NCBI GenBank assembly: GCA_946622645.1
Contig: CAMOQF010000010.1
Location: forward strand, 1-33,882
DNA: 33,882 nt
Source of the DNA: an uncultured Blautia sp.
GTDB taxonomy: Bacteria > Bacillota > Clostridia > Lachnospirales > Lachnospiraceae
Direction: 5' to 3'
The notes beneath the pieces are model-generated. The model did no database searches, was not told the DNA's origin, and saw nothing but the letters and a program-made list of their open reading frames with translations. Position 1 is the first letter of the stretch, and every line of letters starts with the position of its first letter. Positions 7,590 to 14,456 of this stretch are shown piece after piece. A program made the translations under genes and the position numbers.

Positions 7590-7936
7590 GAGGTCCCTCC
7601 TTTCCCGCTCTTGAGCGTGATCACGGAGATGGAGGGGAACAGATTGGAGCCCTCGGGCTCATAATCCACCACAAACCGTTTTTTATCGTAGGTGATGTTG
7701 TATTCCTCCAGAAGCGTATCCAGGCTTTCCGGATAGACGCCGTCTCTGGCGTAGGAGGCAACGGCGCTCCGTGCCAGGGCTTTTTTGAGGTTGTTTTCTT
7801 CCTCGGAAGCCGTGGTGCCGGAAGCAGCGCTGATGGCCAGTATGAAGACAAGGCAGATCAAAGCCGGCACCAGGAGAGGCAGCAGCTGTTTGAGGATCCG
7901 CAAGATCTTTTTTCGGGAACGTTCTTTGAATTCCAT
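7586..7936 (-). CDS. small single-pass membrane protein with pilin-like C-terminal half
   Basis: The protein has 116 residues: a basic N-terminus (MEFKERSRKKILRILK), one TM helix (about 18-40), then ALARSAVASYARDGVYPESL and a strand-rich tail. The YPESLDTLLEEY segment resembles the region after the long helix in GspG/pilin proteins, where a Tyr-Pro-x-x-Leu turn starts the globular part. There is no prepilin leader peptide. The ATG at 7936 follows AAGGAGC, 10 nt behind the PilC-like gene. It may be a pilus-base or pseudopilin component; the family is not recognised with certainty. Confidence 0.72.
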   Translation of the reverse strand: MEFKERSRKKILRILKQLLPLLVPALICLVFILAISAASGTTASEEENNLKKALARSAVASYARDGVYPESLDTLLEEYNITYDKKRFVVDYEPEGSNLFPSISVITLKSGKGGTS

Positions 7937-7946
7937 ACAAAGCTCC

Positions 7947-8987
7947 TTAGCCGATCATACCGGAAAATACACCCAGAAGAGGCATCATGACAGCCAGAAG
8001 GACAAGGCCGACCATGACGGACAGAATGATGATGATGGTAGGCTCCATCACCGAGACTGCGTTGGAAACCGAGACGAGAGCCTGTTCCTGATACTTTTCG
8101 GACAGACTGTTCATCACTTCATCGCTGGCACCGGTCCGGAAGCCGATGGCGATCAGCCGGGCGTCCATGCCTTTAAAGAGGCCGGATTCTGTCATGGCGT
8201 CCAGATAGGAAGCGCCCTCATTTAAAAGAGAGGTGGCTTTATCGAAGCTGGCCTGGATCTCCGGATGGTTCAGCAAAGGCTTGGCAAGCTCCATGCTGCG
8301 TTCCGGCGTAAGGCCGCTGCGAAGACCAAGGGCGAGAGCCTGGGTCAGTCTTCCGTAATCCCGCGAGATGGGGATGTTTTTGAGACCGGGGATCTTGGCG
8401 ATCACGCGGGAGGCTGCTTTCCTGCCGGCGGGATGCAGGATCAGAAACAGAATGCCGCCTGCAAGCAGTACGGCCAGGATCAGCAGTACCGTCGAATAAC
8501 GGCTGATGGAAGAACCGGCGTTCAGCAGACCCTTGGAGATCCCGCTCATCTCCATGCCGAGCTGGTTGAACACCTGCTGGAAAACCGGCAATACTTTTAC
8601 AAGAAGGATCACGATCACCGCGCCCATCATCACGAGCATCAGAAGAGGATAGGAGATGGCGCTCTTGATCTGTGTGGAGACGGCGTATTCGTTTTTATAG
8701 TGGACGGCCAGATTCTGCATGACTTCGTCGAGACAGCCGGTCTCTTCGCCCACCTGGACGTATGAGATCATGGAATCCGGGAAAAAGCCGGTCTGTTCCA
8801 GCGCGTGCGCGAGGGAACCGTATTCCTCCATGTCCTGCTGCATTTTCTGCAGAAGCTGTTCATCCTGGGTGCCGTCGGAGTTTTCCGCCAGGATGGAAAG
8901 ACCGTCGATGGCAGCGATCCCCGAATGCAGGATGATGGCAAACTGTTCACAGAAATGGGCCAGCTCCTGATTGTTCAATGTTTTCAT
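7947..8987 (-). CDS. type II secretion/type IV pilus inner-membrane platform protein (PilC/GspF/ComGB family)
   Basis: A 346-residue protein with two T2SSF repeats. The first (about 5-125) starts with ELAHFCEQFAIILHSGI and has the YVQVGEETGCLDEVMQNLA signature. The second (about 205-330) starts with GRLTQALALGLRSGLTPERSMELA and has AIGFRTGASDEVMNSLSEKY. Three membrane helices lie at about 150-180, 195-225 and 315-340. Members form the membrane platform that couples the cytoplasmic ATPase to pilin insertion. The ATG at 8987 follows AAGGAGA, 12 nt behind the transglutaminase-like gene. Its partner here is the PilT-type ATPase at 5179-6243. No PilB lies in the window. Confidence 0.93.
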   Translation of the reverse strand: MKTLNNQELAHFCEQFAIILHSGIAAIDGLSILAENSDGTQDEQLLQKMQQDMEEYGSLAHALEQTGFFPDSMISYVQVGEETGCLDEVMQNLAVHYKNEYAVSTQIKSAISYPLLMLVMMGAVIVILLVKVLPVFQQVFNQLGMEMSGISKGLLNAGSSISRYSTVLLILAVLLAGGILFLILHPAGRKAASRVIAKIPGLKNIPISRDYGRLTQALALGLRSGLTPERSMELAKPLLNHPEIQASFDKATSLLNEGASYLDAMTESGLFKGMDARLIAIGFRTGASDEVMNSLSEKYQEQALVSVSNAVSVMEPTIIIILSVMVGLVLLAVMMPLLGVFSGMIG

Positions 8988-8999
8988 GGGTGTCTCCTT

Positions 9000-9908
9000 T
9001 TATCTGGTAAACTGTAATGCGTAGTTGGTTCCGTCTCCGATGAAGGACTGCGCTGCCTCTTCGTCTTCTATGCTGGAGTCGAAGGTGGGATCCAGACGGG
9101 TCCAGCTTTCGCCGTCAAATTCGATGGCGTTGTTGACCCAGCCTCTGGAGCGGATGTACACATCCACCCAGGCATGCTTGGTGTCGCCGGCGTAGCCGAT
9201 CTGCAGCTTGCAGGGGATGTCGCGGCTTCGCAGCATGGCGGTGATGAGGGCGGCGTAGTCGAAACAGATGCCGGTGCCGGTGGCAAGCGTCTCGTCGATA
9301 TCGGGAAGATAGCCCGTCTCTACGGTGAGGGCTTTCTCCATGTCGTAGGTGATGTTGTCGACGACATAGTTGTAGATCTCTTCCAGCGCTTTTGTATCCT
9401 CCGTATCCTCGGGCATCATGGAAAGAGCGAGCTTGCAGGCTTCGGTTTCTTCTGTGAAATCCACATACTGATTTGGATACAGGAAGGGAAGGAACTCGTT
9501 GTCCAGGCTGATCTCCATGTTGTCGGTAAAGATGGCGGCGTACCGGCTGTCCTCTATCTGCTGATAGCAGATCAGGATATAGTTTCCGCTGCCTCCGGAG
9601 AAGGGGACGACGGCTGACAGACCGGGCGAGATGAAATATTTGTAGACGATTCCATCCGGAGCCGTGAGCTGCAGACTGATCTGTTTGGCAGAAGAGTTGT
9701 TGAACACGGTAAAGTAACCTTGGTTTGTATTGGAAAGATCCAGCTTGAGGGGGCCTTCCTCCTCCGTTTTGGCGCCGGGCGCTTTGGGAGTCAGGACCTG
9801 CAGGGGCGAATAGACGGGCGGTTCATTGGAGGAATCGCTGCCGCCTCCGCATCCTGCGAGGAGGAGAAGGCAGAAAACAGCCAGGATCGTCAGATAGCGT
9901 TTCCGCAT
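9000..9908 (-). CDS. lipoprotein with transglutaminase-like (papain-fold) domain
   Basis: The protein has 302 residues. A signal peptide ends in lipobox LLAGC, followed by a Gly/Ser linker, so the protein is probably lipid-anchored outside the membrane. A strand-rich region (about 50-140) precedes a transglutaminase core with the expected catalytic triad: Cys about 215 in GTGICFDYAAL, His about 245 in KHAWVDVY and Asp about 273 in RLDPTFD. Such domains act as cysteine peptidases, amidases or cross-linking enzymes; which applies is not visible. The ATG at 9908 follows AGAGGAAAA. It is the first gene of the minus-strand operon and faces the c-di-GMP-controlled metallopeptidase. It might process or link surface or pilus proteins, which is inference from position. 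Confidence 0.88.
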   Translation of the reverse strand: MRKRYLTILAVFCLLLLAGCGGGSDSSNEPPVYSPLQVLTPKAPGAKTEEEGPLKLDLSNTNQGYFTVFNNSSAKQISLQLTAPDGIVYKYFISPGLSAVVPFSGGSGNYILICYQQIEDSRYAAIFTDNMEISLDNEFLPFLYPNQYVDFTEETEACKLALSMMPEDTEDTKALEEIYNYVVDNITYDMEKALTVETGYLPDIDETLATGTGICFDYAALITAMLRSRDIPCKLQIGYAGDTKHAWVDVYIRSRGWVNNAIEFDGESWTRLDPTFDSSIEDEEAAQSFIGDGTNYALQFTR

Positions 9909-9951
9909 GATTTTCCTCTCTGGAATGTGATTGGTCGATGCTGTCGTATTC

Positions 9952-9960
9952 AGTATAACA
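9952..9960 (-). promoter_or_regulatory. extended -10 promoter candidate of the pilus/lipoprotein operon
   Basis: On the minus strand TGTTATACT (9960-9952) matches an extended -10 element (TGn plus TATACT), about 44 bp before the ATG at 9908. No good -35 is found at 16-18 bp, where the sequence is T/C-rich. A second TATACT at 10014-10009 is a weaker alternative. The stretch 9961-10144 is AT-rich and holds no convincing gene. Confidence 0.5.
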
Positions 9961-10144
9961 GATTTGCGTAAAAAAGAAAGAAAAACCTTTATAATAGGAT
10001 AAGAATAGAGTATAATATATAGTGAACGGAAACAGTTTCGTACGTTTATCGACCGGGTTATAGTGATTTATCACAGTTTGAAGAAGATGATTTGAACAGA
10101 ATCCACAAATCGTATAAAAATAGTATAATTTTACAAAATAATAG

Positions 10145-10173
10145 TTGACTTTCACCTCTATTTACGGTATAGT
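10145..10173 (+). promoter_or_regulatory. sigma-A promoter of the c-di-GMP riboswitch transcript
   Basis: TTGACT (10145-10150), a 17-bp spacer and TATAGT (10168-10173). The start point is expected near 10180, immediately before the aptamer, so the mRNA begins with the riboswitch. Confidence 0.85.
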
Positions 10174-10177
10174 AAAG

Positions 10178-10345
10178 ACAGATAACAAGGGCAAACCTGT
10201 CGAAAGGCAGGGACGCAAAGCCAAGGGTCTAAGGTCATAAAAGACTATGACAGCCGGTTGCCGCATGATGGTCTGCTTCGAGGGCGAACTCTCGAGAGTC
10301 AGAAATTTAGTGGTGACCGTTTACTCTTGTAAAACGGTTTTTTTA
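10178..10345 (+). promoter_or_regulatory. cyclic-di-GMP-I (GEMM-I) riboswitch with terminator platform
   Basis: The aptamer (about 10178-10275) has the GEMM-I hallmarks in order: AACAAGGGCAAACC, the GAAA tetraloop within CTGTCGAAAGGCAG, GGACGCAAAGCC, the CTAAGGTC...GAC hairpin and CCGGTTGCCG. Downstream is an intrinsic terminator (10316-10344). The aptamer's CGGTTGCC (10255-10262) can pair over 8 positions, with two G-U wobbles, with GGTGACCG (10312-10319), which contains the 5' arm of the terminator. Ligand binding needs the first element inside the aptamer, so c-di-GMP should free the terminator arm and stop transcription (OFF switch). The OFF reading is inference from base pairing. The controlled gene is the metallopeptidase at 10416. 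Confidence 0.95.
10316..10344 (+). terminator. riboswitch-controlled intrinsic terminator
   Basis: ACCGTTT (10316-10322) pairs with AAACGGT (10332-10338), followed by a run of seven T. The 5' arm overlaps the proposed antiterminator strand 10312-10319, so the two structures exclude each other. Confidence 0.85.
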
Positions 10346-10415
10346 TTACCGTAAAACCCGGGCACCATGTTTGATCTGATACAAGAAAGATAAAAAAAGA
10401 AAGGATGTGCTCACG

Positions 10416-11339
10416 ATGAAAAAAACAAGCAAAAAGAAAAAGATTATTGCAGTTGTTGGCGGATTACTGGTAGCAGCATTGGCTTTTGGCGCCTGGCAGA
10501 TCTATGATCTGAGGCAGATGGTTGAGACAGCATCCCATATTGACCCTGAGCTGGAGACTTCGATCGAACAGGATAAGACGCCTCTTGCATCTCAGCCGAA
10601 GGTCACCACCAAGACCAAAAAGTCATCCAAGACCACCAAAAAGAACGTCACCTTGAAGAAGGCCGCCACCAAGACCTACACCTCCAAGCTGCCGAACAAG
10701 ACAAAGAAGACCACTAAGACCGAAAAGAAGAACAACACCACCACCATCAAGACAGATACCACCGTTCTGACCCAGGTCACCGAAAAGTACACCAAGAAAT
10801 CCAAAAAGAAAAAAGTAACCACAAAGACGACCACCACGATCAAGACCACCACGACCGTAAAACCGGTTCAGCAGGCCGCTCAGAAATCCACCACGACTGT
10901 CGGTGAGATCGCTCCCAAGGTCAATGCAACCGTAAGCGATGCCTGGAAGAAGATGGGATTTGCCATCGAGATCGATCCTTCCGTGAGCTATTCCGGATAT
11001 TTCGATGCTAAGAACAAAAAGATCACCATGAAGGCTGTCGACGACTGCATCTATCATGAGCTTGGACATTTCCTTGCATTCATGGCAGGCAACTACGACA
11101 CCACCAGCAAATTCCAGGCTGTATATGCCGCAGAAAAAGGCAAATACACCGGATACAACAAAGCATATGTAAACCAGAATGCTTCCGAATACTTTGCTGA
11201 AGCTCTTCGTGACTACACTCTGAATGCAGCCAGCCTGAAATCCGAAAGACCTCAGACCTACGCAGCGATCGAAGAAGCCATCGGCAAACTGACCGCCGGC
11301 CAGATCTCCAAGATGCAGCTGGTCATGAAGATGTATTGA
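10416..11339 (+). CDS. secreted or membrane-anchored zinc metallopeptidase, ATLF/Pro-Pro endopeptidase-like
   Basis: The protein has 307 residues. A basic N-terminus and one hydrophobic helix (about 10-27) act as signal peptide or anchor. Residues about 60-165 are a low-complexity linker made mostly of Lys and Thr. The C-terminal domain (about 175-307) has HELGH at 214-218 and SEYFAEALRDY with Glu 258 and Glu 262. The 40-44-residue gap to the third ligand and a P-x-TY-x-x-I tail fit the anthrax-lethal-factor-like (ATLF, peptidase M34-like) group that includes clostridial Pro-Pro endopeptidases. The ATG at 10416 is used because AAAGGA (10400-10405) is too close to the in-frame GTG at 10407. 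A c-di-GMP-I riboswitch governs it, as known for the C. difficile enzyme PPEP-1. Substrates are unknown here; surface adhesins or pilus-linked lipoproteins are the obvious candidates. Confidence 0.85.
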   Translation: MKKTSKKKKIIAVVGGLLVAALAFGAWQIYDLRQMVETASHIDPELETSIEQDKTPLASQPKVTTKTKKSSKTTKKNVTLKKAATKTYTSKLPNKTKKTTKTEKKNNTTTIKTDTTVLTQVTEKYTKKSKKKKVTTKTTTTIKTTTTVKPVQQAAQKSTTTVGEIAPKVNATVSDAWKKMGFAIEIDPSVSYSGYFDAKNKKITMKAVDDCIYHELGHFLAFMAGNYDTTSKFQAVYAAEKGKYTGYNKAYVNQNASEYFAEALRDYTLNAASLKSERPQTYAAIEEAIGKLTAGQISKMQLVMKMY

Positions 11340-11353
11340 TAACTGAAAGTACG

Positions 11354-11382
11354 GGCGTCCGCTTATGCGGGCGCCTTCTTTA
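11354..11382 (+). terminator. Rho-independent terminator after the metallopeptidase gene
   Basis: A 9-bp stem GGCGTCCGC/GCGGGCGCC (one G-U pair; 11354-11362, 11367-11375) with a TTAT loop, followed by TTCTTTA. It starts 14 nt after the stop codon. Confidence 0.8.
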
Positions 11383-11412
11383 TATTATATCAATTCCCTG
11401 TTCGATTGGGTG

Positions 11413-11441
11413 TTGTCACTGCTTTGTGAATGTGATACAAT
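11413..11441 (+). promoter_or_regulatory. sigma-A promoter of rho
   Basis: TTGTCA (11413-11418), a 17-bp spacer and TACAAT (11436-11441). It leaves an untranslated leader of about 100 nt before the ATG at 11552. Rho genes often control their own expression through such leaders, but no specific structure is evident. Confidence 0.75.
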
Positions 11442-11551
11442 GGGCAGGAAACAAGCAATATTCTTTATTTTCTTGTCGTTTCAGACAGAAATTCCCAGCG
11501 AGAATCACAGAAAGAATTCTTTAATAATATAATAGGAAATGCGAGGCATTT

Positions 11552-13075
11552 ATGAGAGAAAAGTATGAGTCGCTGTCATTGGCCGTGCTGCGTGATCTGG
11601 CCAAAGCCCGCGGTCTTAAAGGGATCTCCGCCATGCGGAAGCCCGAGCTGATCGACCGCATGTGTCAGGAAGACGAGCTTGACAAACAAAAACAGTCTTC
11701 ACCAAAACCTGTTGAAAATATGAGGCAGCAGGAGACTGTAAAGCCCCAGGAAACCGCAAAGCCTCAGGAAACCGCAAGGCCTCAGGAGACCGCGCGTCCT
11801 TCGGAGAATACAAAGCCGCAGGAATACAGAATGGACCGCGAAAACAGACCGGAATCCGAAAGACCCCGGGAGCCGCGCGCCCGCCGGGGGGTCTCGCCGG
11901 AGGAAGCCCAGCAGCAGTACAATGTTTCGGCGGAAACGGTCCAGCTGGACAGCGGCGAACTGGCCAACGGCATTCTGGAAGTCATGCCGGACGGCTACGG
12001 TTTTATCCGCTGCGAAAACTATCTTCCGGGTGAAAACGATATCTACGTTTCTCCGTCCCAGATCCGCCGTTTTAATCTGAAAACGGGCGATATCATCCAG
12101 GGCAATATCCGCATCAAGAATCAGAACGAAAAATTCAGCGCGCTTCTCTATCTGACCTCGCTGAACGGCTTCCACCCCAACGAGGGCCAGAAGCGCTTTA
12201 ATTTTGAAGACATGACGCCGGTATTTCCGAACAGGAGACTGATCATGGAGAGGCCCGGCGGCACCATGGCCATGCGGATCGTGGATTTGATCAGTCCCAT
12301 CGGCAAAGGCCAGAGAGGCATGATCGTCTCCCCGCCCAAGGCCGGCAAGACCACCTTGTTGAAAGACGTGGCAAAGTCCATTCTGTACAACAATCCGGAG
12401 ATGCACCTGATCATCCTGCTGATCGATGAAAGACCGGAAGAAGTCACCGACATCAAAGAAGCCATCCAGGGCGATAACGTCGAGGTGATCTATTCCACCT
12501 TCGACGAGCTGCCCGAGCATCACAAAAGAGTGTCGGAGATGGTCATAGAGCGTGCCCGGAGACTGGTGGAACATAAAAAAGACGTGACCATCCTGCTGGA
12601 TTCCATCACCAGACTGGCCAGAGCCTACAACCTGATCATTCCGCCCAGCGGCCGCACCCTTTCCGGCGGCCTGGACCCGGCAGCCCTGCATATGCCCAAA
12701 CGGTTTTTCGGCGCAGCCCGGAACATGCGGGAAGGAGGGAGCCTTACCATCCTGGCCACGGCTCTCGTGGATACCGGCAGCAAGATGGACGACGTGATCT
12801 ATGAAGAATTCAAAGGCACCGGCAACATGGAGCTGGTCCTGGACCGCAAGCTCCAGGAAAAGAGAGTCTTTCCTGCCATTGATATACAAAAATCGGGTAC
12901 CCGCCGCGAGGATCTGCTGCTGACCAGGGAGGAGCAGGAGGCGGTCTACAACATGCGCAGAGCCCTGAACGGTCTGAAACCGGAGGATGCGGTGGAACAG
13001 ATCCTGAACATGTTCACCCGCACACACACCAATCAGGAATTCATCTACATGATCAGGAAGCAAAAAATCCTCTGA
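11552..13075 (+). CDS. rho: transcription termination factor Rho
   Basis: A 507-residue hexameric RNA helicase that ends transcription at Rho-dependent sites using ATP. The N-terminal helical domain (1-50: [28 protein letters not shown]) is followed by an inserted, disordered, repeat-containing segment (about 50-120). Then come the cold-shock-like RNA-binding domain with GYGFIRC near 148 and the RecA-type core: Walker [11 protein letters not shown] near 261, Walker [16 protein letters not shown] loop [16 protein letters not shown] and R loop FKGTGNMEL. The inserted segment makes it about 80 residues longer than the E. coli protein. The ATG at 11552 follows GCGAGG. All catalytic motifs are intact. 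Confidence 0.97.
   Translation: MREKYESLSLAVLRDLAKARGLKGISAMRKPELIDRMCQEDELDKQKQSSPKPVENMRQQETVKPQETAKPQETARPQETARPSENTKPQEYRMDRENRPESERPREPRARRGVSPEEAQQQYNVSAETVQLDSGELANGILEVMPDGYGFIRCENYLPGENDIYVSPSQIRRFNLKTGDIIQGNIRIKNQNEKFSALLYLTSLNGFHPNEGQKRFNFEDMTPVFPNRRLIMERPGGTMAMRIVDLISPIGKGQRGMIVSPPKAGKTTLLKDVAKSILYNNPEMHLIILLIDERPEEVTDIKEAIQGDNVEVIYSTFDELPEHHKRVSEMVIERARRLVEHKKDVTILLDSITRLARAYNLIIPPSGRTLSGGLDPAALHMPKRFFGAARNMREGGSLTILATALVDTGSKMDDVIYEEFKGTGNMELVLDRKLQEKRVFPAIDIQKSGTRREDLLLTREEQEAVYNMRRALNGLKPEDAVEQILNMFTRTHTNQEFIYMIRKQKIL
11741..11830 (+). repeat. five 18-bp tandem repeats inside rho (KPQETA units)
   Basis: Five consecutive in-frame 18-bp units encode [24 protein letters not shown] and KPQEYR, with decay from the first to the last. 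They form part of the disordered insertion of Rho. Each unit keeps the frame, so copy-number change would alter length without breaking the protein. Confidence 0.85.
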
Positions 13076-13091
13076 TCCGGCAGAAAACAGC

Positions 13092-13120
13092 TTGCATTTG
13101 GGCTTTGGCTGTGTTATAAT
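13092..13120 (+). promoter_or_regulatory. sigma-A promoter of rpmE
   Basis: TTGCAT (13092-13097), a 17-bp spacer and a perfect TATAAT (13115-13120). The transcript should start near 13127, giving a leader of about 72 nt. The promoter lies only 17 bp past the rho stop, and no clear terminator separates the two genes. Confidence 0.85.
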
Positions 13121-13145
13121 CAGAAAGCTGTCGAATCGGATATTC

Positions 13146-13162
13146 GTCTGCACACTGCAGAC
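13146..13162 (+). promoter_or_regulatory. hairpin in the rpmE leader, possible L31 autoregulatory element
   Basis: A 6-bp stem GTCTGC/GCAGAC with loop ACACT lies about 36 nt before the rpmE start codon. Ribosomal-protein leader motifs upstream of L31 genes are known from Firmicutes. Whether this hairpin belongs to that class cannot be decided without a covariance search. Confidence 0.35.
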
Positions 13163-13198
13163 AAAAGAATAGAAAAGCATTCAGAGAGGTGAAATGAT

Positions 13199-13402
13199 AT
13201 GAGAGAAGGAATCCATCCGAACTATTACGAAGCGACCGTTACCTGCAACTGCGGCAACACATTCGTGACAGGTTCTACCAAGAAGGACATCCATGTAGAA
13301 ATCTGTTCCAAATGTCATCCGTTCTACACCGGCCAGCAGAAGGCTACACAGGCCCGCGGACGTATCGATAAGTTCAACAGAAAGTATGGCTTAAACAAGT
13401 AA
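13199..13402 (+). CDS. rpmE: 50S ribosomal protein L31, zinc-binding type
   Basis: A 67-residue protein of the large ribosomal subunit, at the bridge to the small subunit. The N-terminal [22 protein letters not shown] signature is clear. Cysteines in CNC and CSKC form the zinc site, so this is the Zn-containing form rather than the zinc-independent paralogue. GAGGTG precedes the ATG at 13199. It has its own promoter and is followed by a hairpin, but the next genes (DUF1385, prmC, prfA) are on the same strand and commonly accompany rpmE in Firmicutes. Confidence 0.97.
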   Translation: MREGIHPNYYEATVTCNCGNTFVTGSTKKDIHVEICSKCHPFYTGQQKATQARGRIDKFNRKYGLNK

Positions 13403-13425
13403 TCATACAGTATACGGATGATGTG

Positions 13426-13458
13426 AAGGTTGAGGTTGGGTAATCTCAACCTTCCTTT
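13426..13458 (+). terminator. probable leaky terminator or processing hairpin after rpmE
   Basis: A perfect 9-bp stem AAGGTTGAG/CTCAACCTT (13426-13434, 13445-13453), followed by CCTTTAGTTT rather than a full T run. It may let part of the transcripts through to the DUF1385 gene, for which I find no separate promoter. Confidence 0.6.
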
Positions 13459-13478
13459 AGTTTAGCTGGAGGAGAATT

Positions 13479-14456
13479 ATGAAGCCGTCAAACATCGGTG
13501 GACAGGCAGTCATGGAAGGCATCATGATGCGCCACAAGGACAAATATTCGGTAGCTGTCAGGCGTCCGGACAACGGGGTGGAGATCAAAGTCGAAAACTA
13601 CAAGTGTACCTTCGGGAAATCTCCCATCTGGAAAAAACCATTGCTCCGCGGCGTGGCGGGCTTTGTAGACTCTCTGGTGATCGGCACCAAATGTCTGATG
13701 TATTCGGCCGAGATCGCCGGAGACGAGGAGGACGAAGCGGAAGCAAAGAAGAACGCCTCGCTGACAGCGGAAGAGCTGGAAAAGAAAAAGGCCAAGGAGG
13801 ACAGAATGTTCAAGGTCCTCCTGTATGTGACCGTCGCGGTCTCCATCGCGGTGTCCATCGCGGCTTTCGCTTTTCTGCCCTATGTTCTGGCAAGCCTGCT
13901 GAGAAAGGTCGGCGCTTCCGAGGTCCTTGTCACCATCGCGGAAGCCTTCGTCAAGCTGGCGCTGTTCTTAGGCTATATGTTCCTGATCTCCCGCATGAAG
14001 GATATCCGCAGGACCTTCATGTATCACGGAGCAGAGCATAAATGCATCAACTGTGTGGAGAACGGACATCCCCTCACGGTGGAAAACGTGATGGAAAGCT
14101 CCCGCTTTCACAGAAGATGCGGGACCAGCTTTCTGTTTCTGGTCATGCTGGTGAGTATTTTCCTGCACTTTATCTTTGTGCTGGTTCCGGTATTCTGGAT
14201 CCGCCTCGTGGGCCGTCTCCTGATGGTGCCCGTGGTGGCGGGCGTTTCCTTTGAACTGATCCAGTGGGCGGGGCGCAACGACACAGCCTGCGCGCGCTTT
14301 TTCAGCAAACCCGGACTGGCCCTGCAGAAGCTGACCACTGTGGAGCCCACCCCGGACATGGCTGAAGTGGCGATCCAGGCGGTGGAAGCCGTCTTTGACT
14401 GGAAGACCTATCTGAAAGAAGAATTCGGGACAACGTTCCCGGAAGACGCGGAGTGA
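13479..14456 (+). CDS. DUF1385 (YqhQ-like) membrane protein
   Basis: The protein has 325 residues and starts with the family hallmark NIGGQAVMEGIMMR. A charged acidic/lysine segment (about 85-110) precedes membrane helices at about 115-140, 150-170, 220-245 and 250-270. The conserved FMYHGAEHKCINCVENG and FHRRCGTSFLFLVML segments are present, with His/Cys residues that may bind a metal. The biochemical role of the family is not established. The gene follows rpmE and precedes prmC-prfA, the usual Firmicutes order. The ATG at 13479 follows TGGAGGAG. Confidence 0.93.
   Translation: MKPSNIGGQAVMEGIMMRHKDKYSVAVRRPDNGVEIKVENYKCTFGKSPIWKKPLLRGVAGFVDSLVIGTKCLMYSAEIAGDEEDEAEAKKNASLTAEELEKKKAKEDRMFKVLLYVTVAVSIAVSIAAFAFLPYVLASLLRKVGASEVLVTIAEAFVKLALFLGYMFLISRMKDIRRTFMYHGAEHKCINCVENGHPLTVENVMESSRFHRRCGTSFLFLVMLVSIFLHFIFVLVPVFWIRLVGRLLMVPVVAGVSFELIQWAGRNDTACARFFSKPGLALQKLTTVEPTPDMAEVAIQAVEAVFDWKTYLKEEFGTTFPEDAE

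Noticed and set aside
9823-10155. Minus-strand open frame across the divergent promoter region
   Set aside because: It covers the start of the transglutaminase gene and AT-rich promoter DNA; the protein is of low quality and has no start signal.
10199-10205. TGTCGAA within the intergenic region upstream of the metallopeptidase
   Set aside because: It belongs to the GAAA-capped helix of the c-di-GMP aptamer.
13129-13135. Single TGTCGAA (Spo0A-box heptamer) in the rpmE leader
   Set aside because: One isolated match is expected by chance at this sequence length, and it lies downstream of the -10.
11699-13180. Long open frame of 493 codons antisense to rho
   Set aside because: It mirrors the codon pattern of rho and contains no recognisable protein; rho is certain on the plus strand.
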